This document shows positions 7,839-15,178 of a DNA stretch of 24,146 nt, one piece after another. This DNA comes from an uncultured Ellagibacter sp. (GTDB lineage: Bacteria; Actinomycetota; Coriobacteriia; Coriobacteriales; Eggerthellaceae), in assembly GCA_934661105.1 (NCBI GenBank), contig CAKUIV010000015.1, positions 1 to 24,146 of the forward strand, given 5' to 3'. Every line of letters starts with the position of its first letter. Position 1 is the stretch's first letter. The translations under genes were made by a program, and so were the position numbers. Below the pieces are notes generated by a model. It was not told the origin of the DNA. It made no database searches and worked only from the letters and a program-made list of their open reading frames with translations.

Positions 7839-8765
7839 CTACAGCGTGGCGATGGCCGCGTCCACGTGCGACACGTAGATGTCGTCGATCGCGACGTTCT
7901 GGCCCAAACCCTGAAGCAGGCAGGTGACCTCGAAGCCGGCTGCCACGAACTGGGCGGCCCAGCTTTCGGGGTCGGTCTCGTCGGCCATGTCGTTGTTGGC
8001 GTGGTCGCCCGCGACGACCATGAACGGCGCGAGCACGGCCTTCGTGTAGCCTGCCGCCGTCGCTGCCTTGATGACGTCTTCGCAGGTGGGGGTTGCCTCA
8101 ACCGTGCCGACGAAGAACTGGGCGAGGCCCTTGTTCTTGAAGACCTCCTGCATCTTGGCGTAGTCGGCGTTGGAATCGGCCTCGGTGCCGTGGCCCATGA
8201 GGCACAGCGCCGTCTTGCCGTCGTCGAAGCTCTTCATGTTCTCCTTGATGGCGTCGGCGACCTTGGAATAGTCGTCGTCGGAGGTGAGCAGCGGGTCGCC
8301 GAGCACGATCTTGTCGAACTTGTCGGCGTACTTGTCGATCTCGTCCTTCACGTCGGTGTATTCCAGGCCCGCCATGAGGTGCGTCGGTTGCACGACGACG
8401 GTCTTCACACCGTCTTCCACGCAGCGGTCGAGCGCCTCGGTCATGTTATCGATGGTGATGCCATCGCGTTCTTTAAGCTTGTCGATGATGATCTGCGCGG
8501 TGAAGGCGCGGCGGACGTCGTAGTCCTGCCAATACTTCTCGCGGATGGCGTCTTCGATGGCGCCGATGGTGATGTGGCGCGAGTCGTTGTAGCTCGTGCC
8601 GAAGCTCGTGACGAGGATGACCGGCTTCACGGCTTTCTCCTCCTTCTTGTCGGTCGCGCTCGAGGAGCTGCTTGCGCTGCAGCCCGCAAGCGCCATGCCC
8701 GCAAGCGCGACGGCGCCCGTTGCGGCCGCGCCCATGAAGTTGCGGCGCGAGATCCGTTCTGCCAT
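7839..8765 (-). CDS. cbiK: Sirohydrochlorin cobaltochelatase CbiK, predicted exported lipoprotein
   Basis: CbiK inserts Co2+ into sirohydrochlorin, the first committed step of anaerobic B12 synthesis. The protein has 308 residues from the ATG at 8765, with AAAGGGAA upstream. His192 (LMGHGT), Glu223 (GTVEATP) and His255 (AGDHANN) are spaced 31 and 32 residues apart, close to the metal-binding His145/Glu175/His207 of Salmonella CbiK. Unusually, the N-terminus has a twin-arginine motif (SRRNF, 6-10), a hydrophobic stretch and a lipobox LAGC (Cys29), followed by a serine-rich linker to about residue 45. Export and lipid anchoring are therefore predicted, as for the periplasmic CbiK-P of Desulfovibrio. 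It is the first gene behind a cobalamin riboswitch and precedes transporter genes. A role in metal or tetrapyrrole scavenging rather than synthesis is possible. Confidence 0.92.
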   Translation of the reverse strand: MAERISRRNFMGAAATGAVALAGMALAGCSASSSSSATDKKEEKAVKPVILVTSFGTSYNDSRHITIGAIEDAIREKYWQDYDVRRAFTAQIIIDKLKERDGITIDNMTEALDRCVEDGVKTVVVQPTHLMAGLEYTDVKDEIDKYADKFDKIVLGDPLLTSDDDYSKVADAIKENMKSFDDGKTALCLMGHGTEADSNADYAKMQEVFKNKGLAQFFVGTVEATPTCEDVIKAATAAGYTKAVLAPFMVVAGDHANNDMADETDPESWAAQFVAAGFEVTCLLQGLGQNVAIDDIYVSHVDAAIATL

Positions 8766-8833
8766 GTTGGTTCCCTTTCCCTTGTTCCTTGCGGCCGGTT
8801 TTCCCGGCCTTCGCTTGTCTTGGCGGCGATACG

Positions 8834-8867
8834 AAAAGTGCGCCCTTCCGCGGTGGAAGGGCGCACT
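8834..8867 (-). terminator. Rho-independent terminator of the cbiK leader
   Basis: Arms 8837-8849 and 8855-8867 form a perfect 13-bp, GC-rich stem with a 5-nt loop. On the minus strand the stem runs into TTTT (8834-8837). It lies about 100 nt downstream of the riboswitch and 70 nt before the cbiK ATG, where a regulated terminator is expected. The T-run is short, so termination may be partial. Confidence 0.85.
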
Positions 8868-8920
8868 CATCTCCCCGCCGGCATGGCACCGGCGATGCTT
8901 CGAAAAGGGAGCGTGCGCCC
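8859..8920 (-). promoter_or_regulatory. Candidate antiterminator pairing in the cbiK leader
   Basis: The leader segment at 8913-8920 (GGGCGCAC on the minus strand) is an exact 8-nt complement of 8859-8866 (GTGCGCCC), the first arm of the terminator. Pairing these two would break the terminator stem. This is a typical on/off arrangement for a transcriptional riboswitch: antiterminator without ligand, terminator with cobalamin bound. A 6-bp hairpin at 8946-8961 lies between the aptamer and this segment. The pairing is seen in sequence; the switching is inferred. Confidence 0.6.
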
Positions 8921-8968
8921 CTCGGGGTTCACAAGGGGGTCGCGCCACGGCGCATGCCGTGAGGAAGA

Positions 8969-9068
8969 GGCGAAGCAATCTGGCTTAGCGCGGGGGGCAC
9001 CCCCGGCTTTACAGTAATGTCCCTTGCCCAGGATTTCCACCTGGTTCCCTCCGCGAACCGCTCTCGCC
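8969..9068 (-). ncRNA. Cobalamin riboswitch upstream of cbiK
   Basis: The minus strand shows the conserved core in order: GGGAACCAGGTGGAAATCC, then GGGACATTACTGTAAAGCCGG, a G/C-rich hairpin (GGGGGTGCCCCCC) and AAGCCAGATTGC. These match the GGGAA..GGTG..A.TCC, CCC/GGGAC..ACTGT and AGCCAG elements of cobalamin aptamers. P1 is visible as 9060-9068 pairing with 8969-8976 with one bulge. It binds adenosyl- or other cobalamins and should lower expression of cbiK and the transporter genes when B12 is plentiful. Confidence 0.93.
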
Positions 9069-9140
9069 GAACACGCGTTTCGGCAATGCGGCCAATTCCT
9101 TGTATTCGATTGTTTTTCTGCTCGCGTTCAAGACTTTGTA

Positions 9141-9146
9141 TATGAT
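9141..9146 (+). promoter_or_regulatory. Possible -10 element for the cob/cbi operon
   Basis: TATGAT at 9141-9146 on the plus strand is the only good -10-like hexamer close before cbiF. It almost coincides with the -10 of the opposing promoter. No convincing -35 lies 16-18 bp upstream. If used, the leader is about 70 nt and contains one small hairpin (9160-9165 with 9173-9178). I see no riboswitch in it. Confidence 0.35.
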
Positions 9147-9170
9147 AGGGGGCGTTCGGGGGCGTGTCAA
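9142..9170 (-). promoter_or_regulatory. Sigma70-type promoter for the cbiK unit
   Basis: On the minus strand a consensus -35 TTGACA (9165-9170) and a -10 TATCAT (9142-9147) are separated by exactly 17 bp. Transcription would start near 9135, about 65 nt before the riboswitch core. The spacer consists of two copies of CGCCCCC separated by GAA, a 10-bp direct repeat that could be an operator or simply a GC-rich spacer. Confidence 0.75.
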
Positions 9171-9221
9171 AGACGCCCTGGCGAGCGCAAGCGCGCTCTC
9201 TCTCAGGGGAAAAGGAGCCTC

Positions 9222-10016
9222 ATGATCCATTTCGTCGGCGCGGGAAGCGGCGCCGCAGATCTCATCACGCTGCGCGGCGCGCGCCTTCTGCGGGAAGCCG
9301 ACGTGGTCGTTTGGGCGGGAAGCCTTGTGAACCCCGAGCTGCTCGCCGAGTGCAAGGAAGGCTGCGCCATCCACGACAGCGCGCACATGACCTTGGAAGA
9401 GGTGCTCGACGCGATGTGCGCCGCCGATGCTCGCGGTGAAGAGGTGGTGCGCCTGCACACGGGCGATCCGTGCTTGTACGGCGCCATCCAGGAGCAGATG
9501 GACGCGCTCGATGCGCGCGGCATCGCCTTCGACGTGGTACCGGGCGTGTCGAGTTTCTGCGGGGCGGCCGCGGCGCTTCGCCAGGAGTACACGCTTCCCG
9601 GCATAAGCCAATCGGTCGTGATCACGCGCCTTGAGGGCAGGACGCCCATGCCCGCAGGCGAGGATATGGCCACCATGGCGAAAAGCGGCTCGACGATGGT
9701 CGTCTTTTTGAGCTCGGGGATGCTCGAGCGGCTTTCCTCCGAGCTTTTGGCGGCGGGGCGCGCCGCGAACGAGCCTGCGGCGCTCGTGTACAAGGCGACC
9801 TGGCCTGAAGAGAAGGTCGTGCGCTGCACGGTGGGCACGCTTGCCGAGGCTGCGCGGGAAGCGGGGATCGACCGCACGGCGCTCGTCGTGGTGGGGCGCG
9901 TGCTCGGAGCGCGGGCGCAAGGCGCGCACGCGCCCGAGGGGGCCGCGAGCGCCTACGAGCGCAGCAAGCTCTACGACCCCGCGTTTTCCACGGGATACCG
10001 GAAGGCCGCGAGGTAG
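9222..10016 (+). CDS. cbiF: Cobalt-precorrin-4 C11-methyltransferase
   Basis: CbiF uses S-adenosylmethionine to methylate C11 of cobalt-precorrin-4. The protein has 264 residues, normal for the family. The tetrapyrrole-methylase fold shows FVGAGSGAADLITLRG (4-19), WAGSLVNPELL (31-41), LHTGDPCLYGAIQEQ (78-92) and VVPGVSSFCGAAAAL (105-119). The ATG at 9222 follows AAAGGAG (9211-9217) by 4 nt, the clearest ribosome site of the operon; in-frame codons extend to 9024 but have no ribosome site and enter the promoter and riboswitch region. It is the first gene of a long, tightly packed cobalamin operon. The next gene begins 1 nt after its stop. Confidence 0.95.
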   Translation: MIHFVGAGSGAADLITLRGARLLREADVVVWAGSLVNPELLAECKEGCAIHDSAHMTLEEVLDAMCAADARGEEVVRLHTGDPCLYGAIQEQMDALDARGIAFDVVPGVSSFCGAAAALRQEYTLPGISQSVVITRLEGRTPMPAGEDMATMAKSGSTMVVFLSSGMLERLSSELLAAGRAANEPAALVYKATWPEEKVVRCTVGTLAEAAREAGIDRTALVVVGRVLGARAQGAHAPEGAASAYERSKLYDPAFSTGYRKAAR

Positions 10017-10017
10017 C

Positions 10018-11196
10018 GTGGCGTTCGAGCACTACATATATACCGGGACGACACGCCTGCGCTGCGGGTACACCACGGGAAGCTGCGCGGCGCTCGCGGC
10101 GCAGGCCGCGTGCAGGATGCTCCTGTCGCAGGCGCCCGCCGATCGAGCGTCGATCGTCACGCCGAGCGGTCTTCCCGTCGAGGTGGACGTGGTCGATGCG
10201 TCTTTCGACGAGGGCTGCGCCGAGTGCGCCGTGCGGAAGGACGCCGGAGACGACGCCGATGTGACCGACGGCGCGCTCGTGTACGCGCGTGTGGAGTTCG
10301 CGAGGTCGGGCGCAGACGCTGCGGGCGACGGTAGCGCGTCCGGGCAGGAGGTTTCCGTCGACGGCGGCGAGGGCGTGGGGCGCGTGACGCTGCCCGGGCT
10401 CGAGCAACCGGTGGGAGCCGCCGCCATCAACGCGACTCCCCGTGCGATGATCGAGCGCGCGGTGCGCGACGTATGCGAGGCCGAGGGGTTTTCGGGAAAC
10501 ATGGCCGTGACGATTTCGGTACCCGAAGGCGCCGCTCTCGCCGCGAAGACCTTCAATCCGCATCTGGGGATCGAGGGCGGCATCTCCATCCTGGGGACGA
10601 CGGGCATCGTCGAGCCGCGCAGCCTCGCCGCATTGCGCGACAGCATCGAGCTCGAGATACGCCAGCATGCGGCGCTGGGCGCGCGTGGGATCGTTCTCAC
10701 GCCCGGCAACTACGGCGAGCAATTCATCGCCGATCACTTCAGGCTGCACGGCGTGCCAGTGGTCGTTATCTCCAACTTCGTCGGGGATGCGCTCGATTGC
10801 TGCGCGCGCGAAGGGTTTGCGCATGTCCTTGTTGTGGGGCATATCGGCAAGCTGGTGAAGGTGGCGGGCGGCATCATGGACACCCATTCGCGCACCGCCG
10901 ACTGCCGTGCCGAGATCCTCGCCGCCCATGCTGCCATGGCCGGTGCGGGCCAAGGCGTCGTGCGGGATGTCATGTCGTCGATCACGACGGCCGCGGCGCT
11001 CGGCGCGATCGAGGCCGCCGGCGTGGGAGCGGCCGTCCGCGCGTCGCTCGCCGAAGCGCTCGACGACAGGCTCGCCCGACGCGCCGCGGGCGCCTGCGAG
11101 GTCGCAGCGGTCGTGTTCGATGCCGAGCGCCGCGAGCTTTTCCGCACCGCCGGCGCAGGCAAGGTCATCGAGGCGTTAGGAGCGGTGTATGAGTAA
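10018..11196 (+). CDS. cbiD: Cobalt-precorrin-5B C1-methyltransferase
   Basis: CbiD methylates C1 after CbiG opens the lactone of cobalt-precorrin-5A. The protein has 392 residues, slightly longer than the usual 360-380. The N-terminal signature RCGYTTGSCAALAAQAA (15-31) is diagnostic. Later conserved stretches include AINATPRAMI, FNPHLGIEGGISILGTTGIVEP and HIGKLVKVAGGIMDTHS. Residues about 98-125 (ARSGADAAGDGSASG) look like a lineage-specific insertion. The GTG at 10018 is chosen because it begins just before the conserved N-terminus with GAGG 4 nt upstream; the open frame upstream lies inside cbiF. The end overlaps cbiL by 8 nt. Confidence 0.95.
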   Translation: MAFEHYIYTGTTRLRCGYTTGSCAALAAQAACRMLLSQAPADRASIVTPSGLPVEVDVVDASFDEGCAECAVRKDAGDDADVTDGALVYARVEFARSGADAAGDGSASGQEVSVDGGEGVGRVTLPGLEQPVGAAAINATPRAMIERAVRDVCEAEGFSGNMAVTISVPEGAALAAKTFNPHLGIEGGISILGTTGIVEPRSLAALRDSIELEIRQHAALGARGIVLTPGNYGEQFIADHFRLHGVPVVVISNFVGDALDCCAREGFAHVLVVGHIGKLVKVAGGIMDTHSRTADCRAEILAAHAAMAGAGQGVVRDVMSSITTAAALGAIEAAGVGAAVRASLAEALDDRLARRAAGACEVAAVVFDAERRELFRTAGAGKVIEALGAVYE

Positions 11197-11878
11197 GGGA
11201 ATGCTGTACGGTGTGGGCGTGGGCCCGGGGGACCCGGAGCTCATCACGCTCAAAGCCGCTCGCGTGATCGCGGCGTGCCCCGTCATCGCCGCGCCGCAAA
11301 CGGCCGACGGGGCCGCGACCGCGCTCGATATCGCGCGGGCGGCATGCGATCTTTCCGGGAAGGACGTGCTTTCCGTGCGCTTCTCCATGACGCGCGACGC
11401 CGCCCGCCGCGCCGCGGAGCACGAAGCGGTCGTGGACGCGATCTGCGGGCATTTGGGCGCCGGGCGCGACGTGGCGCTTCTGAACCTGGGCGACGCGAGC
11501 ATCTACGCGACCTTCCAGCGCATCGCGCCCGATGTGCGCTCGCGCGGTTTCGAAGCGCACGCCGTTCCCGGCGTGCCGAGCTTCTGCGCGGTGGCGGCGG
11601 CGCTCGAGCGCGACCTCACGCCCGATATGGCGGCTCCCCTGCATGTCGTGCCGGGCGGTTACGGCGACGTCGCTGACGCGCTTTCGTGGCCGGGGACGAA
11701 GGTCGTCATGAAGGCGCGCCGCGACCTTGCCGCCACCAAGCGGGCGCTTCGCGCGGCGGGCTCCTTCGACGACGCGGAGCTCGTGCAGGACTGCGGGCTT
11801 GCGGGCGAGCGCGTGTTCCGCTCGCTTGCCGAGGTGCCCGACGAGGGCAGCTACTTCTCGACGATGGTGGTGCGCTAG
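11189..11878 (+). CDS. cbiL: Cobalt-factor II C20-methyltransferase
   Basis: CbiL transfers a methyl group to C20 of cobalt-factor II, the step after cobalt insertion. The protein has 229 residues, typical. Tetrapyrrole-methylase motifs: GVGVGPGDPELITLKA (8-23), LNLGDASIYATFQRI (99-112) and AVPGVPSFCAVAAAL (125-139). The ATG at 11189 has AGGAG about 7 nt upstream, inside the end of cbiD. The gene ends with TAG directly followed by the ATG of cbiG. CobI, the aerobic counterpart, is similar; the cobalt-early set around it favours CbiL. Confidence 0.94.
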   Translation: MSKGMLYGVGVGPGDPELITLKAARVIAACPVIAAPQTADGAATALDIARAACDLSGKDVLSVRFSMTRDAARRAAEHEAVVDAICGHLGAGRDVALLNLGDASIYATFQRIAPDVRSRGFEAHAVPGVPSFCAVAAALERDLTPDMAAPLHVVPGGYGDVADALSWPGTKVVMKARRDLAATKRALRAAGSFDDAELVQDCGLAGERVFRSLAEVPDEGSYFSTMVVR

Positions 11879-12997
11879 ATGAGGGTTTCCTGCATCGCAT
11901 TCACCGAGAGGGGGTATGCCCTGGCGGGCCGCATCGCGCATGCGCTCTCTGGCTGCTCGTCGGAGGGCGAGGGGGCTTCTGCCTGGGACGTTTCCGTCTC
12001 GCGTGGCTTCGGCGAGGGGAAGGTCTCCCTCGCTTCGTGGGCGGCGCGCGCGTGGGAGGCGTCGGACGCGCTTCTGTTCGTGGGCGCCGTGGGCATCGCG
12101 GTGCGCGCCGTGGCGCCGCATGTCGCCTCGAAGGCGAGCGATCCCGCGGTCGTGGCGGTCGACGAGGCGGGCCGCTTCTCCGTGGCGCTCCTGTCGGGGC
12201 ATTTGGGCGGCGCCAACGACTTCGCGCTTGCCGTGGCCCGTGCGGCAGGGGCCATCCCCGTCGTCACCACGGCGACCGACGCCCGCGGCGTATGGGCGGT
12301 GGACACGTGGGCGCGCCGCGCGGGGCTTGCCGTTTCGAACCCCGAGGCGATCAAGCGCGTGTCGGCGCGGCTGCTCGCGGGCGGGCGCGCGGCGCTCTAT
12401 TCCGACGTGCCGATTTCGGGACAGCCGCCGGAAGGCGTCGACGTCGCGGGCGATTGGGTCGCGGCCGACGTCGTCGTGTCGCCCTTCGTGGGCGCAGGCG
12501 CATCCGTCCATGCGGCGGAGGCGGGCGAGGTCGCGTCCTCACCGGCGGGCGCGGCGGGAGGGCCGGCGGGCGTGCGAGCGGAGCCGCTTCGCCTCGTGCC
12601 CCGCTCGATCGCGTGCGGCATCGGGTGCCGACGCGGTATCGCGGCGGGCGCGGTGGAAGAGGCCTTCTCGCTCGCTTGCGATCGTGCGGGGATCTTCCCC
12701 GCCGCCGTCGCTCGGGTCGCCTCGATCGACGTGAAGGCGCATGAGGCGGGGCTCCTTGCGTTCTGCGAAGCGCACGACCTGCCGTTTCGCACCTATCCTG
12801 CCGACGAGCTTGCGCTCGTCGCAGGCAGCGTGTCCCCATCGGCGTTCGTTGTCGACACCGTCGGCGTCGACAACGTGTGCGAACGCGCGGCCTTGGCAGA
12901 AGGCGGGACCCTCGTGCTGCCGAAGTTCGCGCATGGCGGCGTCACCGTTGCGTTCGCCCAGGTGGAAGTCGACGTTTCGTTCGAGAAAGGCGCATAG
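11879..12997 (+). CDS. cbiG: Cobalt-precorrin-5A hydrolase
   Basis: CbiG opens the delta-lactone of cobalt-precorrin-5A and releases acetaldehyde, the step marking the anaerobic pathway. The protein has 372 residues. The N-terminal and middle part carries FVGAVGIAVRAVAPHVASK (67-85), DPAVVAVDE (88-96) and LLSGHLGGANDFA (104-116). A low-complexity Ala/Gly hinge (about 205-235) leads to the C-terminal domain with CGIGCRRGIAAGAVEEAF (246-263), IDVKAHEAGLLAF (283-295) and VGVDNVCERAAL (328-339). It starts immediately after the cbiL stop (TAGATG) and ends 1 nt before cbiH. Confidence 0.94.
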   Translation: MRVSCIAFTERGYALAGRIAHALSGCSSEGEGASAWDVSVSRGFGEGKVSLASWAARAWEASDALLFVGAVGIAVRAVAPHVASKASDPAVVAVDEAGRFSVALLSGHLGGANDFALAVARAAGAIPVVTTATDARGVWAVDTWARRAGLAVSNPEAIKRVSARLLAGGRAALYSDVPISGQPPEGVDVAGDWVAADVVVSPFVGAGASVHAAEAGEVASSPAGAAGGPAGVRAEPLRLVPRSIACGIGCRRGIAAGAVEEAFSLACDRAGIFPAAVARVASIDVKAHEAGLLAFCEAHDLPFRTYPADELALVAGSVSPSAFVVDTVGVDNVCERAALAEGGTLVLPKFAHGGVTVAFAQVEVDVSFEKGA

Positions 12998-12998
12998 C

Positions 12999-13742
12999 AT
13001 GGGCAAGCTCTTCGTGGTGGGAATCGGACCTGGGGATGCTGCGGGCATGACGTATTCGGCGCGTGCCGCGCTCGAGGCGGCCGACGTCGTGGTCGGGTAC
13101 ACGAAGTACGTCGAGCTCGTGGCTCCGGTCGTCCCGAAAACGGAACGGCTCGCGACGCCGATGATGCGCGAGGTGGAACGCTGCCGGCTCGCGCTTTCGC
13201 GCGCCGAGGAGGGCGGCACGGTCGCGTTCGTGTGCAGCGGGGACGCGGGCGTCTACGGCATGGCGAGCCCGGTGCTCGAGCTGGCCGACGAGTATCCGAA
13301 CGTCGATGTGGAGGTGATCGCCGGCGTCAGCGCGGCCCAAAGCGGGTCTGCGGCGCTCGGTGCGCCGCTCGCGCACGATTTCGCCGTCGTGTCGCTGTCC
13401 GACCTGCTCACGCCCTGGGACGTCATCGAGCGCAGGCTCTCCGCCGCCGCGAGCGCCGACTTCTGCCTGTGCCTGTACAACCCGCGCAGCAAGAAGCGCG
13501 CCGACCGCCTGGCGCGGGCGGCCGACATCATGCTGAGATGGAAGGCCCCCGACACGCTCTGCGGTTGGGTGCGCAACATCGGGCGCGAGGGTCAGGAATC
13601 GGGGCTTTTGCCCCTGTCGGAGCTCGGCGGGCTTAAGGCCGACATGTTCACCACCGTGTTCGTCGGCAACGCGAACACCAAACGCGCAGGCGGCCGCATG
13701 GTCACGCCGCGCGGGTACCGGGAGATCCCATGCGAAAAGTAA
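12999..13742 (+). CDS. cbiH: Cobalt-factor III / precorrin-3B C17-methyltransferase
   Basis: CbiH methylates C17 and drives ring contraction to the delta-lactone of cobalt-precorrin-4. The protein has 247 residues. Motifs: FVVGIGPGDAAGMT (5-18), VVGYTKYVELV (31-41), VCSGDAGVYGMASPVLEL (78-95), VIAGVSAAQSGSAALGAPLAHDF (107-129) and CLYNPRSKKR (158-167), the last being a strong marker of the CbiH/CobJ family. It has no extra C-terminal iron-sulfur domain of the CbiH60 type. The ATG at 12999 follows the cbiG stop by 1 nt; AGAAAGG lies upstream. It overlaps the next gene by 13 nt. Confidence 0.95.
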   Translation: MGKLFVVGIGPGDAAGMTYSARAALEAADVVVGYTKYVELVAPVVPKTERLATPMMREVERCRLALSRAEEGGTVAFVCSGDAGVYGMASPVLELADEYPNVDVEVIAGVSAAQSGSAALGAPLAHDFAVVSLSDLLTPWDVIERRLSAAASADFCLCLYNPRSKKRADRLARAADIMLRWKAPDTLCGWVRNIGREGQESGLLPLSELGGLKADMFTTVFVGNANTKRAGGRMVTPRGYREIPCEK

Positions 13743-15178
13743 CGATCATCGGCGCGGGACCGGGAAACCCCGACCTGCTGCCAACCGCCGCACGCAACGC
13801 GCTCGACATCGCGGACGTCGTCATCGGGGCGCACCGCGCGCTTTCGGGCATCGACCTTTCGCCTGACGTGGTCGAATGCGAGCTCGTGCGAACGGACGAC
13901 ATCGTGAGGGCGCTTACCGGGGAGGCGTCCTGGCAGCGCGCCGTCGTCGTGATGACGGGCGACACGGGGCTGTTCAGCGGCGCGAAGCGCCTTGTCGGGG
14001 AGCTCGGCGCCGTGGCCGATCTCGAGGTGCGCGTGATTCCCGGGGTGAGCTCCGCGTCGTATCTGGCGGCGCGTTTGGGGCGCGCCTGGCAGACCTGGCG
14101 TTTCGCGAGCGCGCACGGCACGGCGTGCGACATCGTCGAGGAGGCGGCGCAGGGCGGCGAGCTTTTCCTCGTGACGTCGGACGGCGCGGCGCCGGCGCAG
14201 TTCGCTCGCGCGCTCGTGGAAGCCGGCCTTCCCGACACGGGAATCGTGGTCGGAGAGCGCCTGTCGTATCCCGACGAGCGCATCACGTGCGCGCGGGCTG
14301 GCGAGATCGCGGGCCGCGAGTTCGACGACCTCAACGTGATGCTGTTCGATTTCGGGCAGGCCCATAGCGCGCCCGCTTCGGCAGGTGCGCCGAAAGCGCC
14401 GGCCTCCTCGGACGAACGCGCTCAGGGCGCGTCCGCCCTTTCGCGTAATGACGAAAACGGGAAGGTGGCGCCTGCTCCGCAGACGGCGTGGCCGTACGCG
14501 TCGTCGGGCATTCCCGATGAGCTCTTCGCCCGCGGCGGGGTTCCCATGACGAAGGCGGAGGTGCGCGCGGTGGCGCTCTCGAAGCTTCGCCTCGCATCGA
14601 CCGACACCGTGTGGGACGTCGGCGCCGGCACGGGAAGCGTTTCGGTCGAGGCGGCGCTCGTCGCGCGCGCCGGAGCGGTCTGGTCGGTCGAGCGCAAGCG
14701 CGAGGGCATCGCGCTCATCAAGGAGAACGCGGAGCGTTTCGGCTGCGGAAACGTGTTCGCAGTCGAAGGTGAGGCGCCCTACGCGCTCGCCAAGCTTCCC
14801 GCTCCCGACGCCGTGTTCGTCGGCGGCAGCTCGGGGCGCCTCGCCGCCATCGTCCAGGCGGCCCGGTCGAAGAACCCGCGCGCCCGCTTCTGCGTGCCCT
14901 GCGTCACCGTCGAGACGCTCGGGCAGGCGTGCGAGGTCTTCTCGGGAGATGCCTTCGAGAGCTTCGAGGTATGCCAGGTAAGCGTCGCCCGCGCCGAGGA
15001 AACGGGTTCGCATCACCTGATGCGCGCGCAGAACCCGGTGTTCCTCGTCAGCGCACGGGGCGCGAATCCGCTCGAAGGCGATGCAGACCGCAACGTGCGC
15101 GTCCTTGCGCAGGCGGCCTGCACCGTCGCGGGCGCTTCCGCTCATGAGGCGGTCTTCGGGGAAGGGGACGCATCGTGA
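13730..15178 (+). CDS. cbiET: Bifunctional CbiE-CbiT: cobalt-precorrin-7 C5- and cobalt-precorrin-6B C15-methyltransferase (decarboxylating)
   Basis: The protein has 482 residues and is a fusion like aerobic CobL. CbiE covers about 1-208: IIGAGPGNPDLL (6-17), VVMTGDTGLFSGAKRL (73-88) and VIPGVSSASYLAARLG (102-117). A disordered Ala/Ser/Pro linker spans about 211-255. CbiT follows with IPDELFARGGVPMTKAEVRA (261-280), SAM motif WDVGAGTGSVSVEAA (295-309), SVERK (319-323) and VFVGGSSGRL (362-371). Together they methylate C5 and C15 and decarboxylate the C12 acetate. The ATG at 13730 has GGGAG about 6 nt upstream within the end of cbiH. The stop overlaps the cbiA start (GTGA). Confidence 0.95.
   Translation: MRKVTIIGAGPGNPDLLPTAARNALDIADVVIGAHRALSGIDLSPDVVECELVRTDDIVRALTGEASWQRAVVVMTGDTGLFSGAKRLVGELGAVADLEVRVIPGVSSASYLAARLGRAWQTWRFASAHGTACDIVEEAAQGGELFLVTSDGAAPAQFARALVEAGLPDTGIVVGERLSYPDERITCARAGEIAGREFDDLNVMLFDFGQAHSAPASAGAPKAPASSDERAQGASALSRNDENGKVAPAPQTAWPYASSGIPDELFARGGVPMTKAEVRAVALSKLRLASTDTVWDVGAGTGSVSVEAALVARAGAVWSVERKREGIALIKENAERFGCGNVFAVEGEAPYALAKLPAPDAVFVGGSSGRLAAIVQAARSKNPRARFCVPCVTVETLGQACEVFSGDAFESFEVCQVSVARAEETGSHHLMRAQNPVFLVSARGANPLEGDADRNVRVLAQAACTVAGASAHEAVFGEGDAS

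Noticed and set aside
8834..8867. Terminator acting on the plus strand
   Set aside because: The T-run follows the stem only on the minus strand, and no plus-strand gene ends upstream.
8766..8978. Upstream extension of the cbiK reading frame by 71 codons
   Set aside because: It runs through the terminator and the leader. The start at 8765 has a good ribosome site and begins the Tat signal.
9024..9221. Upstream extension of the cbiF reading frame
   Set aside because: It crosses the riboswitch and promoter region and lacks a ribosome site; the methylase fold begins at the ATG at 9222.
12847..12875. Perfect 10-bp inverted repeat with a 9-nt loop inside cbiG
   Set aside because: It falls in the conserved VVDTVGVDNV codons, where repeated GTC GAC codons create the symmetry. 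No regulatory role is needed.
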